From: Gammaproteobacteria bacterium
GTDB lineage: Bacteria; Pseudomonadota; Gammaproteobacteria; SZUA-229
Reading direction: 5' to 3'
NCBI GenBank assembly: GCA_030637945.1
Contig: DAOWFN010000036.1
Coordinates: forward strand, 1 to 25,314
Length of the DNA: 25,314 bases
The number at the start of each line of letters is the position of its first letter. The stretch's first letter is position 1. A model generated the notes under the pieces. It did no database searches. It was given only the letters and a program-made list of their open reading frames with translations, and was not told the DNA's origin. Both the position numbers and the translations under genes were made by a program. This document shows positions 8,563 through 15,030 of the stretch, piece after piece.

Positions 8563-9018
8563 TTAGGCACTCGTAGTGAGTAAAGACTTGATGCGACCAC
8601 TGATTTCGCCCATATCGGCACGACCGATAATTTGTGGTTTCACCAACCCCATTACTTTGCCCATGTCTTTAATCGAGGCAGCCCCGGTTTGCTCAATGGC
8701 CTGGTTAACGATATCGTCAACTTCTTCTTCGCTCAGTGCCTGTGGCAGAAACTCCTGGATGATGTCGATTTCGTAACTCTCCTGTTTTACCAGGTCATCA
8801 CGTCCGGCAGTTTTGAATTGAGCAATAGACTCGCGACGTTGTTTTACCATTTTATCGAGAACAGCAATGACGCGTGCGTCATCAAGTTCAATGCGTTCAT
8901 CAATTTCTATCTGCTTCATGGCCGAAGTCATTAGACGGATGATGGCAAGGCGTTTTTTTTCACCTGCTTTCATTGCGCTGATAACAGCACCCTGAATCTG
9001 CTTTTGAAGTTCACTCAT
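8563..9018 (-). CDS. yqeY: GatB/YqeY domain protein
   Basis: A 151-residue soluble protein made only of the YqeY domain that also forms the C-terminal tail of the GatB amidotransferase subunit, which is a tRNA-binding helical fold. Family hallmarks visible are the KAGEKKRLAIIRLMTSAMKQIEID segment near the N-terminus, RRESIAQFKTAGRDDLVKQE in the middle, and the GLVKPQIIGRADMGEIS tail. Its biochemical role is not established. In many gammaproteobacteria it follows rpsU, as here, usually with dnaG and rpoD nearby; those are absent and hemE follows instead. Confidence 0.93.
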   Translation of the reverse strand: MSELQKQIQGAVISAMKAGEKKRLAIIRLMTSAMKQIEIDERIELDDARVIAVLDKMVKQRRESIAQFKTAGRDDLVKQESYEIDIIQEFLPQALSEEEVDDIVNQAIEQTGAASIKDMGKVMGLVKPQIIGRADMGEISGRIKSLLTTSA

Positions 9019-9080
9019 TGTTTATTAAACACTATGTCCGTATTAAAGTTGGAACACCGGGATGTGTAATGATAATAAAA

Positions 9081-9311
9081 TTAACGACGACGTTGGTGAG
9101 GTGAACGTGAGAATTTATTGCGTTCTTTTGACAGTTTTTTCAAGTGACGTTTAACTGCTGCAGCGGCTTTACGTTTGCGTTCAGTCGTTGGTTTTTCGTA
9201 CGCTTCACGTTTGCGAATTTCGGTTAAAACACCGGCTTTCTCACATGAACGTTTGAAACGACGTAAAGCCACGTCAAATGGTTCGTTTTCTTTTACTCGT
9301 ATCGCTGGCAT
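9081..9311 (-). CDS. rpsU: 30S ribosomal protein S21
   Basis: A 76-residue, very basic small-subunit protein needed for efficient initiation near the anti-Shine-Dalgarno end of 16S rRNA. Residues 1-60 follow E. coli S21 almost position for position (ENEPFDVALRRFKRSCEKAG, EKPTTERKRKAAAAVKRH). The C-terminus is a few residues longer and arginine-rich. An AAGAGA ribosome site precedes the ATG. A structured 5' leader of about 110 bases lies immediately upstream (see the entries at 9342-9454), suggesting autogenous or attenuation control. yqeY follows after 62 bases. Confidence 0.98.
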   Translation of the reverse strand: MPAIRVKENEPFDVALRRFKRSCEKAGVLTEIRKREAYEKPTTERKRKAAAAVKRHLKKLSKERNKFSRSPHQRRR

Positions 9312-9341
9312 AGTGTTCTCTTAATAATTGTAAAATACATA

Positions 9342-9390
9342 CTCACAACACCATACATGGTTCCTTGTGAGATACCGTCCATCAGTGGAC
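9342..9390 (-). promoter_or_regulatory. Structured rpsU mRNA leader (two hairpins)
   Basis: Two inverted repeats lie between the leader terminator and the rpsU start. One has perfect 7-base outer arms (9342-9348 with 9365-9371) enclosing a second 5-base stem, ACCAT/ATGGT (9350-9354 with 9357-9361). The other is GTCCA/TGGAC (9377-9381 with 9386-9390) with a 4-base loop. Together they fold most of the predicted leader. Ribosomal-protein leaders often bind their own product, so an S21 autoregulatory site is a reasonable inference but is unproven. Confidence 0.5.
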
Positions 9391-9392
9391 AT

Positions 9393-9414
9393 AAAAAACC
9401 CGCAAAGAATGCGG
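9393..9414 (-). terminator. Intrinsic terminator or attenuator at the start of the rpsU leader
   Basis: Read on the minus strand, CCGCA and TGCGG (9414-9410 with 9404-9400) form a 5-base GC-rich stem with a 5-base loop, followed by G and six T residues (9398-9393). It lies only about 5 bases after the predicted rpsU transcription start, so it either acts as an attenuator for that promoter or serves a transcript entering from further right. Confidence 0.5.
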
Positions 9415-9425
9415 CGGAATCACGT

Positions 9426-9454
9426 ATTATATCCCATTTTTAGATAAATCTAAA
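9426..9454 (-). promoter_or_regulatory. Candidate sigma-70 promoter for rpsU
   Basis: Minus-strand TTTAGA (-35, 4 of 6) and a perfect TATAAT (-10) are separated by 17 bases. The predicted start is near 9419, giving an rpsU leader of about 108 bases. The -35 lies inside a perfect 18-base palindrome. Confidence 0.55.
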
Positions 9455-9455
9455 A
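9438..9455. repeat. Perfect palindrome over the rpsU -35 region
   Basis: TTTTAGAT (9438-9445), AA, then ATCTAAAA (9448-9455): 8-base perfect arms with a 2-base centre. It covers the -35 and part of the spacer of the rpsU promoter and lies 57 bases before tsaD, so it is placed to act as an operator on the divergent pair. No regulator is recognised. Confidence 0.4.
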
Positions 9456-9512
9456 GCCAAATTAAAAAATTAATTGGTTTCCTGGGTATGCGACAAAATA
9501 AATACAAAAATT

Positions 9513-10550
9513 ATGATTGTTTTAGGTATTGAAAGCTCATGTGATGAGACAGGTATTGCGTTATTTGACAGTGAAAAGGGTCTGTTGGCACATACTTTAC
9601 ACAGTCAGGTAGAGCTGCATGCGGAATATGGCGGGGTAGTGCCGGAATTGGCTTCAAGAGATCATATTCGTTACCTTGTGCCCTTGTTAGAGCAGGTCTT
9701 GCAACAAGCAAATATAGAGAAATCAGCAATTGATGGTATCGCTTATACGGCGGGCCCGGGGCTGATAGGTGCATTGATGTCCGGTGCTTCGGTAGGGCGG
9801 TCGCTGGCGTGGGCACTGGGTATCCCTGCGGTTGAAGTGCATCACATGGAAGGTCATTTGCTGGCGCCTATGCTGGAAGATAACCCGCCAGAATTTCCTT
9901 TTGTCGCTTTACTGGTTTCTGGTGGGCATACGCTGCTGGCTTATGTAAAAGGCATCGGACGGTATGAATTATTGGGTCAAAGTCTTGATGATGCGGCCGG
10001 TGAGGCTTTCGATAAAACGGCAAAATTACTCGGTTTGGGTTATCCCGGTGGGCCGGCACTGGCTGCTATGGCAGAAAAGGGGCGGCAGGGCGTCTATAAG
10101 TTTCCGCGACCGATGATCGATCGACCGGGACTGGATTTTAGTTTTAGTGGTTTAAAAACCTTTGCCCTGAATACCATGCAGTCTGAAGCACAGAAAGAGG
10201 GCTTTGACGGCGAGTTAGCGAATCAGACGAAAGCGGATATCTCGCTTGCTTTCGAAGAAGCAGTGGTTGATACCTTGAAGATTAAATGTCGGCGCGCATT
10301 AGATCAGCAGCAATGTGATAGATTGGTAATTGCTGGTGGTGTCGGTGCAAATAGGCGTCTACGGGCAGGGTTAGCCGAAATGATTAAACAGCTGGCGGGC
10401 AGTCTGTATTACCCCAGAGTTGAATTTTGTACAGATAATGGTGCAATGATCGCGCAGGCGGGTTGTTTGCGTTTAGTGGCAGGCGAGGCACAGCCATTGG
10501 AAATTGATGCCAGAGCCCGTTGGTCGATGCAGGATCTCAAGTCTATTTAG
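9513..10550 (+). CDS. tsaD: tRNA N6-adenosine threonylcarbamoyltransferase TsaD
   Basis: A 345-residue cytosolic Kae1/YgjD-family enzyme that transfers the threonylcarbamoyl group from TC-AMP to A37 of ANN-decoding tRNAs, together with TsaB and TsaE (not in this window). The family start MIVLGIESSCDETG decides the initiation codon; an upstream TTG at 9474 would add 13 unrelated residues. Metal ligands His111 and His115 are present in HHMEGH, as is the GVVPELASRDH segment at 41-51. The C-terminal VAGGVGANRRLR and EFCTDNGAMIA segments are intact. It is divergent from rpsU across about 200 bases, a widespread gammaproteobacterial arrangement, and convergent with plsY six bases away. Confidence 0.97.
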   Translation: MIVLGIESSCDETGIALFDSEKGLLAHTLHSQVELHAEYGGVVPELASRDHIRYLVPLLEQVLQQANIEKSAIDGIAYTAGPGLIGALMSGASVGRSLAWALGIPAVEVHHMEGHLLAPMLEDNPPEFPFVALLVSGGHTLLAYVKGIGRYELLGQSLDDAAGEAFDKTAKLLGLGYPGGPALAAMAEKGRQGVYKFPRPMIDRPGLDFSFSGLKTFALNTMQSEAQKEGFDGELANQTKADISLAFEEAVVDTLKIKCRRALDQQQCDRLVIAGGVGANRRLRAGLAEMIKQLAGSLYYPRVEFCTDNGAMIAQAGCLRLVAGEAQPLEIDARARWSMQDLKSI

Positions 10551-10556
10551 CTCAGG

Positions 10557-11162
10557 CTATTTAGCGCTTTTTCCGATTTTTACTTCTGAGCCTTGCAGTA
10601 ACGATTTGATGTTGCGTTTATGGCGCCAGAACACGATAAGGCTCATTAAGGCAACGGAGCTACATAGTTCGATAGATTGGGAAAAATACCAGAGTATCAA
10701 AGGCGTTAAAAAGATAGAGACCAGTGCGGACAGGGATGATATTTTCAGTATTGCGGCGACGATTAACCAGATAGCAAGGGCAATGAGCCCGACCTGCCAG
10801 CTGATGCCTAAAATGACACCATAATAGGTGGCAACACCTTTCCCGCCTTTGAAACCGTAATAAACCGGAAAGATATGACCTAATAAGGCAGATAAACCGG
10901 CTATGCCGATAATTAAATGCTCTGTGTGAAATTGAAGGGTGATCAATACGGGGATCAGGCCTTTTATCATGTCACCTATCAGGGTGATAATGGCTGCTTT
11001 TTTACCGCCATGGCGTAAAACGTTAGTTGCTCCTGGATTATTGGAGCCTGTTTTGCGTGGGTCTTCGATGCCCATTAATTTGCAGGTAATGATGGCCGTT
11101 GAAAAAGAGCCTATGAGATAAGCCATACCGGCAAATATGATGATGTTGAGAAAATTTTCCAT
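10557..11162 (-). CDS. plsY: Glycerol-3-phosphate acyltransferase PlsY
   Basis: A 201-residue integral inner-membrane enzyme that acylates glycerol-3-phosphate from acyl-phosphate, the first committed step of phospholipid synthesis (its acyl donor comes from PlsX). About five hydrophobic helices are visible. The first conserved loop, GSNNPGATN (about 39-47), and the second, GHIFPVYYGFKGGKGVAT (about 95-112), with the glycine-rich phosphate-binding signature are both intact. I chose the ATG at 11162 over a GTG two codons earlier; neither has a strong ribosome site. The gene is back-to-back with tsaD at its 3' end, as in many gammaproteobacteria. Confidence 0.96.
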   Translation of the reverse strand: MENFLNIIIFAGMAYLIGSFSTAIITCKLMGIEDPRKTGSNNPGATNVLRHGGKKAAIITLIGDMIKGLIPVLITLQFHTEHLIIGIAGLSALLGHIFPVYYGFKGGKGVATYYGVILGISWQVGLIALAIWLIVAAILKISSLSALVSIFLTPLILWYFSQSIELCSSVALMSLIVFWRHKRNIKSLLQGSEVKIGKSAK

Positions 11163-11303
11163 GGGCACGGATTTTAAATTTTTTAGTGTTATGGCCGTTT
11201 AAAGCAGGCAAGCTTACCTCAGGTATCAGTGAAATGCTTGAGATCATTTTGCTGTGTATGGGAAGATATATTTTGCTTAGGAGATGTGGTTTGAGGGTGA
11301 TAT

Positions 11304-12053
11304 ATGCATGATTCGGTAACCTGTGTTTTTGTCCATGGCTGGGCGATGAATAGTGCCGTATGGGATGATTGTATTGCACAGTTGCCTGACTGGATCAATT
11401 CGGTAGTGGTTGATCTGCCCGGGCACGGTACCATGGCAGATATCGAGGCAAATACGCTGGATGATTATGTAAAAGCTATCGTGCCTTTAGTGCATCGCCC
11501 TGTGCTTTGGGTTGGCTGGTCCCTGGGTGGTCTTGCTGTGCTGCGTTTAGCCGAGCTGTACCCGCAACGCGTTGCGTCTGCCTTACTGATTGCGACTAAT
11601 CCTTGTTTTGTTACACAGGAGAACTGGCCGTATGCGGTCGATGCAAAAGTGTTCGATCAGTTTGCCAGTGATCTGACTCGAGACCAGGAAAAAACTATAC
11701 GACGTTTTTTGGCGCTTCAGGTCAAAGGTTTGCCAGATGCAATGAAGGTGGTCAGGCAGTTACAAAAAAGCATACAATCTCGTGGCCAGGCTGCGACTAA
11801 GGCACTAATCTCAGGATTAGAAATTTTGCTGGAAACAGATTTACGTAATAATTTAAACCTGATCGAAAGCCCGCTTTACTGGATGTTAGGCGCCAGAGAT
11901 AGTCTGGTACCAGGTGAATTAGCAGATGCCTTGAAAACCAAGTATCAACAGGAAAATGTGCATCTGTACGAAAAAGCGAGTCACGCCCCCTTTATTTCAC
12001 AACGTGACGACTTTATAAAGCAGCTGCTCGTCATCGCAGAAAAACTGCGTTGA
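11304..12053 (+). CDS. bioH: Pimeloyl-[acyl-carrier protein] methyl ester esterase BioH
   Basis: A 249-residue alpha/beta-hydrolase that removes the methyl ester from pimeloyl-ACP, ending the disguised fatty-acid route to biotin. The FVHGWAMNSAVW oxyanion region is at 9-20, nucleophile Ser73 in GWSLGG, Asp199 in GARDSLVP, and His227 in ASHAPF; the spacing matches the E. coli triad. GAGGGTGAT precedes the ATG. bioC follows after 76 bases, so the two enzymes that open and close the methyl-masked pimeloyl cycle are paired. No BirA operator resembling TTGTAAACC is visible upstream. Confidence 0.93.
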   Translation: MHDSVTCVFVHGWAMNSAVWDDCIAQLPDWINSVVVDLPGHGTMADIEANTLDDYVKAIVPLVHRPVLWVGWSLGGLAVLRLAELYPQRVASALLIATNPCFVTQENWPYAVDAKVFDQFASDLTRDQEKTIRRFLALQVKGLPDAMKVVRQLQKSIQSRGQAATKALISGLEILLETDLRNNLNLIESPLYWMLGARDSLVPGELADALKTKYQQENVHLYEKASHAPFISQRDDFIKQLLVIAEKLR

Positions 12054-12056
12054 TGT

Positions 12057-12077
12057 TAAATCGTTCCAGACGATTTA
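12057..12077 (+). repeat. Hairpin in the bioH-bioC intergenic
   Basis: TAAATCGT (12057-12064) and ACGATTTA (12070-12077) form a perfect 8-base stem with a 5-base loop just after the bioH stop. A further CGTAC/GTACG pair (12080-12084 with 12097-12101) and a T-run (from 12105) follow. The layout could weaken read-through into bioC or stabilise the bioH 3' end. It is not a canonical terminator because the T-run is about 30 bases from the main stem. Confidence 0.35.
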
Positions 12078-12129
12078 GTCGTACCTACAGTAACAAGTAC
12101 GTAATGTTTTTTTAATGATGTAAATTTAT

Positions 12130-13014
12130 ATGAAACAAGAATCAATACAAGTATTTAATCAGGCTCATGTTCGTCGTGCATTCGACCGTGCTGCTGATCG
12201 TTATGAGGAATTTGCAGTCTTACAAAATGAAGTCTGCAAACGTCTGTTGGAAAAATTAGAGATTGTAAAAATCACACCGGAATTCATTTTAGATGCTGGC
12301 GCAGGAACCGGTAAGGCCATCCCGACACTATTCGAGCGTTACAAAAAAGCGCAGATTGTAGCGTTGGACCTGTCAGAAAACATGCTGGACAAGAGTGCCA
12401 GGCATGGCGGTTTATTTCGCTCACCACACCTGGTTTGTGCTGATATAGAAAACCTTCCGTTTGCAGATGATTCATTTGATCTGATCTTTTCCAGCCTGAG
12501 CATGCAATGGTGTAATGATCTGAATGCTGCACTGCTGGAGGCCAGGCGGGTGCTTAAGCCGGGTGGTCTGTTCGTGTTTTCCACGTTTGGACCCGATACT
12601 TTGAAGGAGTTGCGATACAGTTGGAGTAAAGTTGATGATAGCCATCACGTTAATCAGTTTATTGATATGCATGATATCGGTGACGCTTTATTGCAGGACG
12701 GTTTTGCTGAACCAGTAATGGAAGCTGAAGTAATGACCGTGACTTACCATTCTGTCGATGAAATAATGCATGACCTAAAGGCGATCGGTGCCAACGTTAC
12801 GGCGAATACGCCTCACAAAAAACAGATCAACAAAGGCCTTACAGGAAAATCGGTTTTACAGACTGTGCGCCAGGCTTATGAATCATTTAGACGTGGTGAT
12901 GTATTGCCGGCAACCTATGAAATTGTTTATGGGCATGCGTGGAAACCTGAGTCGGTGGATAAAACCTCTCGGATGATTGGTCAGCAATTTGTCGAAATTA
13001 AAAGCAGGGTGTAA
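12130..13014 (+). CDS. bioC: Malonyl-[acyl-carrier protein] O-methyltransferase BioC
   Basis: A 294-residue SAM-dependent methyltransferase that methylates malonyl-ACP so that fatty-acid synthase extends it toward pimeloyl methyl ester. SAM motif I, ILDAGAGTGKAI, lies at 53-64, the acidic post-I residue at VALDLS (77-82), and ADIENLPFADDSFDLIFSS at 104-122. The BioC-specific FSTFGPDTLKELR segment (about 150-162) separates it from generic methyltransferases. The N-terminal FNQAHVRRAFDRAADRYEE is also typical. It follows bioH and ends at a bidirectional terminator before rpoH. The other biotin genes (bioB, F, D, A) are not in this window. Confidence 0.95.
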   Translation: MKQESIQVFNQAHVRRAFDRAADRYEEFAVLQNEVCKRLLEKLEIVKITPEFILDAGAGTGKAIPTLFERYKKAQIVALDLSENMLDKSARHGGLFRSPHLVCADIENLPFADDSFDLIFSSLSMQWCNDLNAALLEARRVLKPGGLFVFSTFGPDTLKELRYSWSKVDDSHHVNQFIDMHDIGDALLQDGFAEPVMEAEVMTVTYHSVDEIMHDLKAIGANVTANTPHKKQINKGLTGKSVLQTVRQAYESFRRGDVLPATYEIVYGHAWKPESVDKTSRMIGQQFVEIKSRV

Positions 13015-13040
13015 AAAAGACCGCATAAGCGGCCTTTTTT
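13013..13040. terminator. Bidirectional intrinsic terminator between bioC and rpoH
   Basis: CCGC-ATAA-GCGG (13021-13032) forms the stem. It is extended by one G-C pair across an A-C mismatch, and has six A on one side (13013-13018) and six T on the other (13035-13040). It therefore terminates bioC on the plus strand and rpoH on the minus strand. It overlaps the last bases of bioC. Confidence 0.85.
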
Positions 13041-13065
13041 ATTGTGCAGTTTCTTAACTGGCCAA

Positions 13066-13926
13066 TTAAGCTTCGAATATAACACGCATTTTATTTAACG
13101 CATTTTTCTCAATCTGGCGTATACGCTCTGCAGATACCTGGTATTCAGCAGCCAGGTCATGCAGTGTCGCTTTATCTTCGTTTAGCCAGCGGCGCCGGAT
13201 GATGTCTTTGCTGCGCTCATCAAGTGTTTCTATTGAATCTGTCATCAGAGTCAGTTGCTGTGCACGGCCATCATCATGTTCCAGCTGTTGCGCCGGATCT
13301 GCCCTGTCGTCAGTAAGATAGGCGGCAGGTGTAAAATGATGCTCGTCATCATTGTCACTGCCTGGCGGATCAAATGTTACGTCGCTACCGCTTAGACGAG
13401 ATTCCATCTCAAGTACGGTTTCCGGCTTGACGCCTAATGTTTCAGCAACATCGTTGACTTCATCCTGGTTGAACCAGCCCAGCCTTTTTTTAGAACTGCG
13501 GAGTTTGAAAAACAGTTTACGCTGTGGTTTGGTTGTGGCTACTTTAACGATGCGCCAGTTACGCAAGACAAATTCATGTATTTCAGATTTTATCCAGTGT
13601 ACGGCATAAGATATCAGGCGTACTCCATGGCTGGCTGAGAAGCGTTTGACCGCTTTCATAAGCCCGATGTTGCCTTCCTGGATTAAATCACCCAGCGGCA
13701 AGCCGTAACCTGAGTAACCGCGCGCAATCTTCACCACGAAGCGCAAATTAGACATAATTAACTGTTGAGCAGCAGCAAGATCATCTTGTTGCTCCAGGCG
13801 CAATGCAAGCTCATGTTCCTCTTTGCTGGTTAAAACAGGAATACTGTGAATCTGCCGAATATATGCATCCAGATTACCTGCACTTAGCGGCGCATTCTGA
13901 ATGGCTGGAACTAAAGCTGTTGTCAT
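13066..13926 (-). CDS. rpoH: RNA polymerase heat-shock sigma factor sigma-32 (RpoH)
   Basis: A 286-residue group 3 sigma factor directing heat-shock gene transcription. Region 2 is seen in DLIQEGNIGLMKAVKRF and the SYAVHWIKSEIHEFVLRNWRIVK stretch. The RpoH box QRKLFFKLRSSKKRLGW follows directly. Region 4 ends with the helix-turn-helix LHDLAAEYQVSAERIRQIEKNA. I chose the ATG at 13926 (MTTALVP) because it matches the Pseudomonas-type start and has GAGAAGAA upstream; an in-frame ATG at 13941 adds five residues and would have its AGGAG 15 bases away. A perfect CIRCE operator overlaps the putative promoter directly upstream, so HrcA control is expected. It is downstream of ftsX across about 160 bases. 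Confidence 0.96.
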   Translation of the reverse strand: MTTALVPAIQNAPLSAGNLDAYIRQIHSIPVLTSKEEHELALRLEQQDDLAAAQQLIMSNLRFVVKIARGYSGYGLPLGDLIQEGNIGLMKAVKRFSASHGVRLISYAVHWIKSEIHEFVLRNWRIVKVATTKPQRKLFFKLRSSKKRLGWFNQDEVNDVAETLGVKPETVLEMESRLSGSDVTFDPPGSDNDDEHHFTPAAYLTDDRADPAQQLEHDDGRAQQLTLMTDSIETLDERSKDIIRRRWLNEDKATLHDLAAEYQVSAERIRQIEKNALNKMRVIFEA

Positions 13927-13947
13927 ATTTTCTTCTCTCATATGGTA

Positions 13948-13977
13948 ATTTTAGCACTCCTGAAGTGAGAGTGCTAA
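13948..13977 (-). promoter_or_regulatory. Candidate rpoH sigma-70 promoter embedded in CIRCE
   Basis: Minus-strand TTAGCA (-35, 4 of 6) is the first arm of the CIRCE repeat, and TAAAAT (-10, 5 of 6) begins in the second arm, with 18 bases between. The predicted start falls near 13941, which would leave only about 15 bases before the ATG at 13926, including its GAGAAGAA ribosome site. This agrees with the start chosen for rpoH. Confidence 0.45.
13951..13977. promoter_or_regulatory. CIRCE operator (HrcA binding site) upstream of rpoH
   Basis: TTAGCACTC (13951-13959), nine bases, then GAGTGCTAA (13969-13977): an exact match to the CIRCE consensus in both 9-base arms and in spacer length. CIRCE is the binding site of the repressor HrcA, normally found before groESL and dnaK operons. 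Here it sits 25 bases upstream of the rpoH ATG. If transcribed from an upstream promoter it would also form a 9-base-pair hairpin in the mRNA leader. The hrcA gene is not in the window. Confidence 0.93.
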
Positions 13978-14084
13978 TCATGAGAAAAGTTCATTGAAAT
14001 ATCGGCGATTTCCCTTAATTAAAGATTTTTCCGCAGGGGAATCGATTTTTTTGTAACTTATTGATTATACTGTAAAATAATGGA

Positions 14085-15029
14085 TCAGCTAGGTTCTATT
14101 TCTTTTAAATGCCTGCTTACCGCTATCCACGAGCCAATAAGGCCAAGTGAGCAGCTGATGAGTATCAATAACAGTGTTTTTACAAAACCAAGTCCATGTA
14201 GACGAAAGTCACTGCTATATAACAGCGCCAGTTTATGGATCGGGTTTTCCACTAACGCTAGTGATACGAGCGTGACTATAGTGGCTAACAGACCTCCGAT
14301 GACACCATACCATAAACCGGTGTATAAGAATGGGCGGCGAATAAAGGCGTCAGAAGCGCCGATGAGCTTGGAAACTTCAATTTCTTCACGGCGATTTTGT
14401 ATATCTAGTCGAATGGTGTTGCCGATAATCAATAGAACAGCGATGGCCAGCATCGTGCTGACTACCCAGATGCTCCTGTTGGCAATTTCCAGCAGGGTAT
14501 AGAGGCGTTTGACCCATTGCACATCAAGTTGTGCCAGTTCAACTAATTTGTTCTTACCAAGTTCTTTGACGAGGAGAGTCGTTGCATCAGCTTTATTACC
14601 TGTTATTTTAGGGTGAACGACTAAAACGATGGGTAACGGGTTGCTATCCAGATATTTTAGAGCGTCACCAAAACCCGAGGTTTCTCTGAATTGTTTTAAG
14701 CCCTGTTCTTTGCTGATGAAATCAATTTTTTTTATCTGTTTATGTGTTTGCAGTTGGTTCATTAATTTTTGCGCATCGCTGTTTTTAACATGGGTGTGTA
14801 AAAACAAAGAAATCTGTGTTGATCCATCCCAGTCACTGCTGAGTTTTGCGACATTATCCAGTGCAATGTATAAACCCACAGGCAGCGCGAGGGCGATAGC
14901 GATGACTGCCGCAGTCATCAAGGTTGCGGCAGGCTGCGCATAGAGTCGACCTAAACTGGCCAAAGCTGTGCGCAGATGATGGCTAAAGTATGAACGGAGC
15001 CGGCTTTTTTTACGTGGGTTGTTGCGCAT
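14085..15029 (-). CDS. ftsX: Cell-division protein FtsX
   Basis: A 314-residue membrane subunit of the FtsEX ABC complex, which in the divisome activates periplasmic amidase regulators (EnvC type) instead of transporting a solute. It has a basic cytoplasmic N-terminus, then helix 1 at about 37-57, a large periplasmic domain (about 60-180), and helices at about 186-204, 238-261 and 282-304. The cytoplasmic loop with RREEIEVSKLIGAS, typical of FtsX, lies between helices 2 and 3. It starts one base after the ftsE stop (TGAGATG), so translation is coupled. rpoH follows. Confidence 0.96.
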   Translation of the reverse strand: MRNNPRKKSRLRSYFSHHLRTALASLGRLYAQPAATLMTAAVIAIALALPVGLYIALDNVAKLSSDWDGSTQISLFLHTHVKNSDAQKLMNQLQTHKQIKKIDFISKEQGLKQFRETSGFGDALKYLDSNPLPIVLVVHPKITGNKADATTLLVKELGKNKLVELAQLDVQWVKRLYTLLEIANRSIWVVSTMLAIAVLLIIGNTIRLDIQNRREEIEVSKLIGASDAFIRRPFLYTGLWYGVIGGLLATIVTLVSLALVENPIHKLALLYSSDFRLHGLGFVKTLLLILISCSLGLIGSWIAVSRHLKEIEPS

Positions 15030-15030
15030 C

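Noticed and set aside
9474..9512. Upstream TTG start for tsaD
   Set aside because: It adds 13 residues with no family similarity; TsaD proteins begin at the MIVLGIESSCDETG segment.
11169..11303. Biotin operator in the plsY-bioH intergenic
   Set aside because: No TTGTAAACC-type dyad or other strong symmetric site was found by eye.
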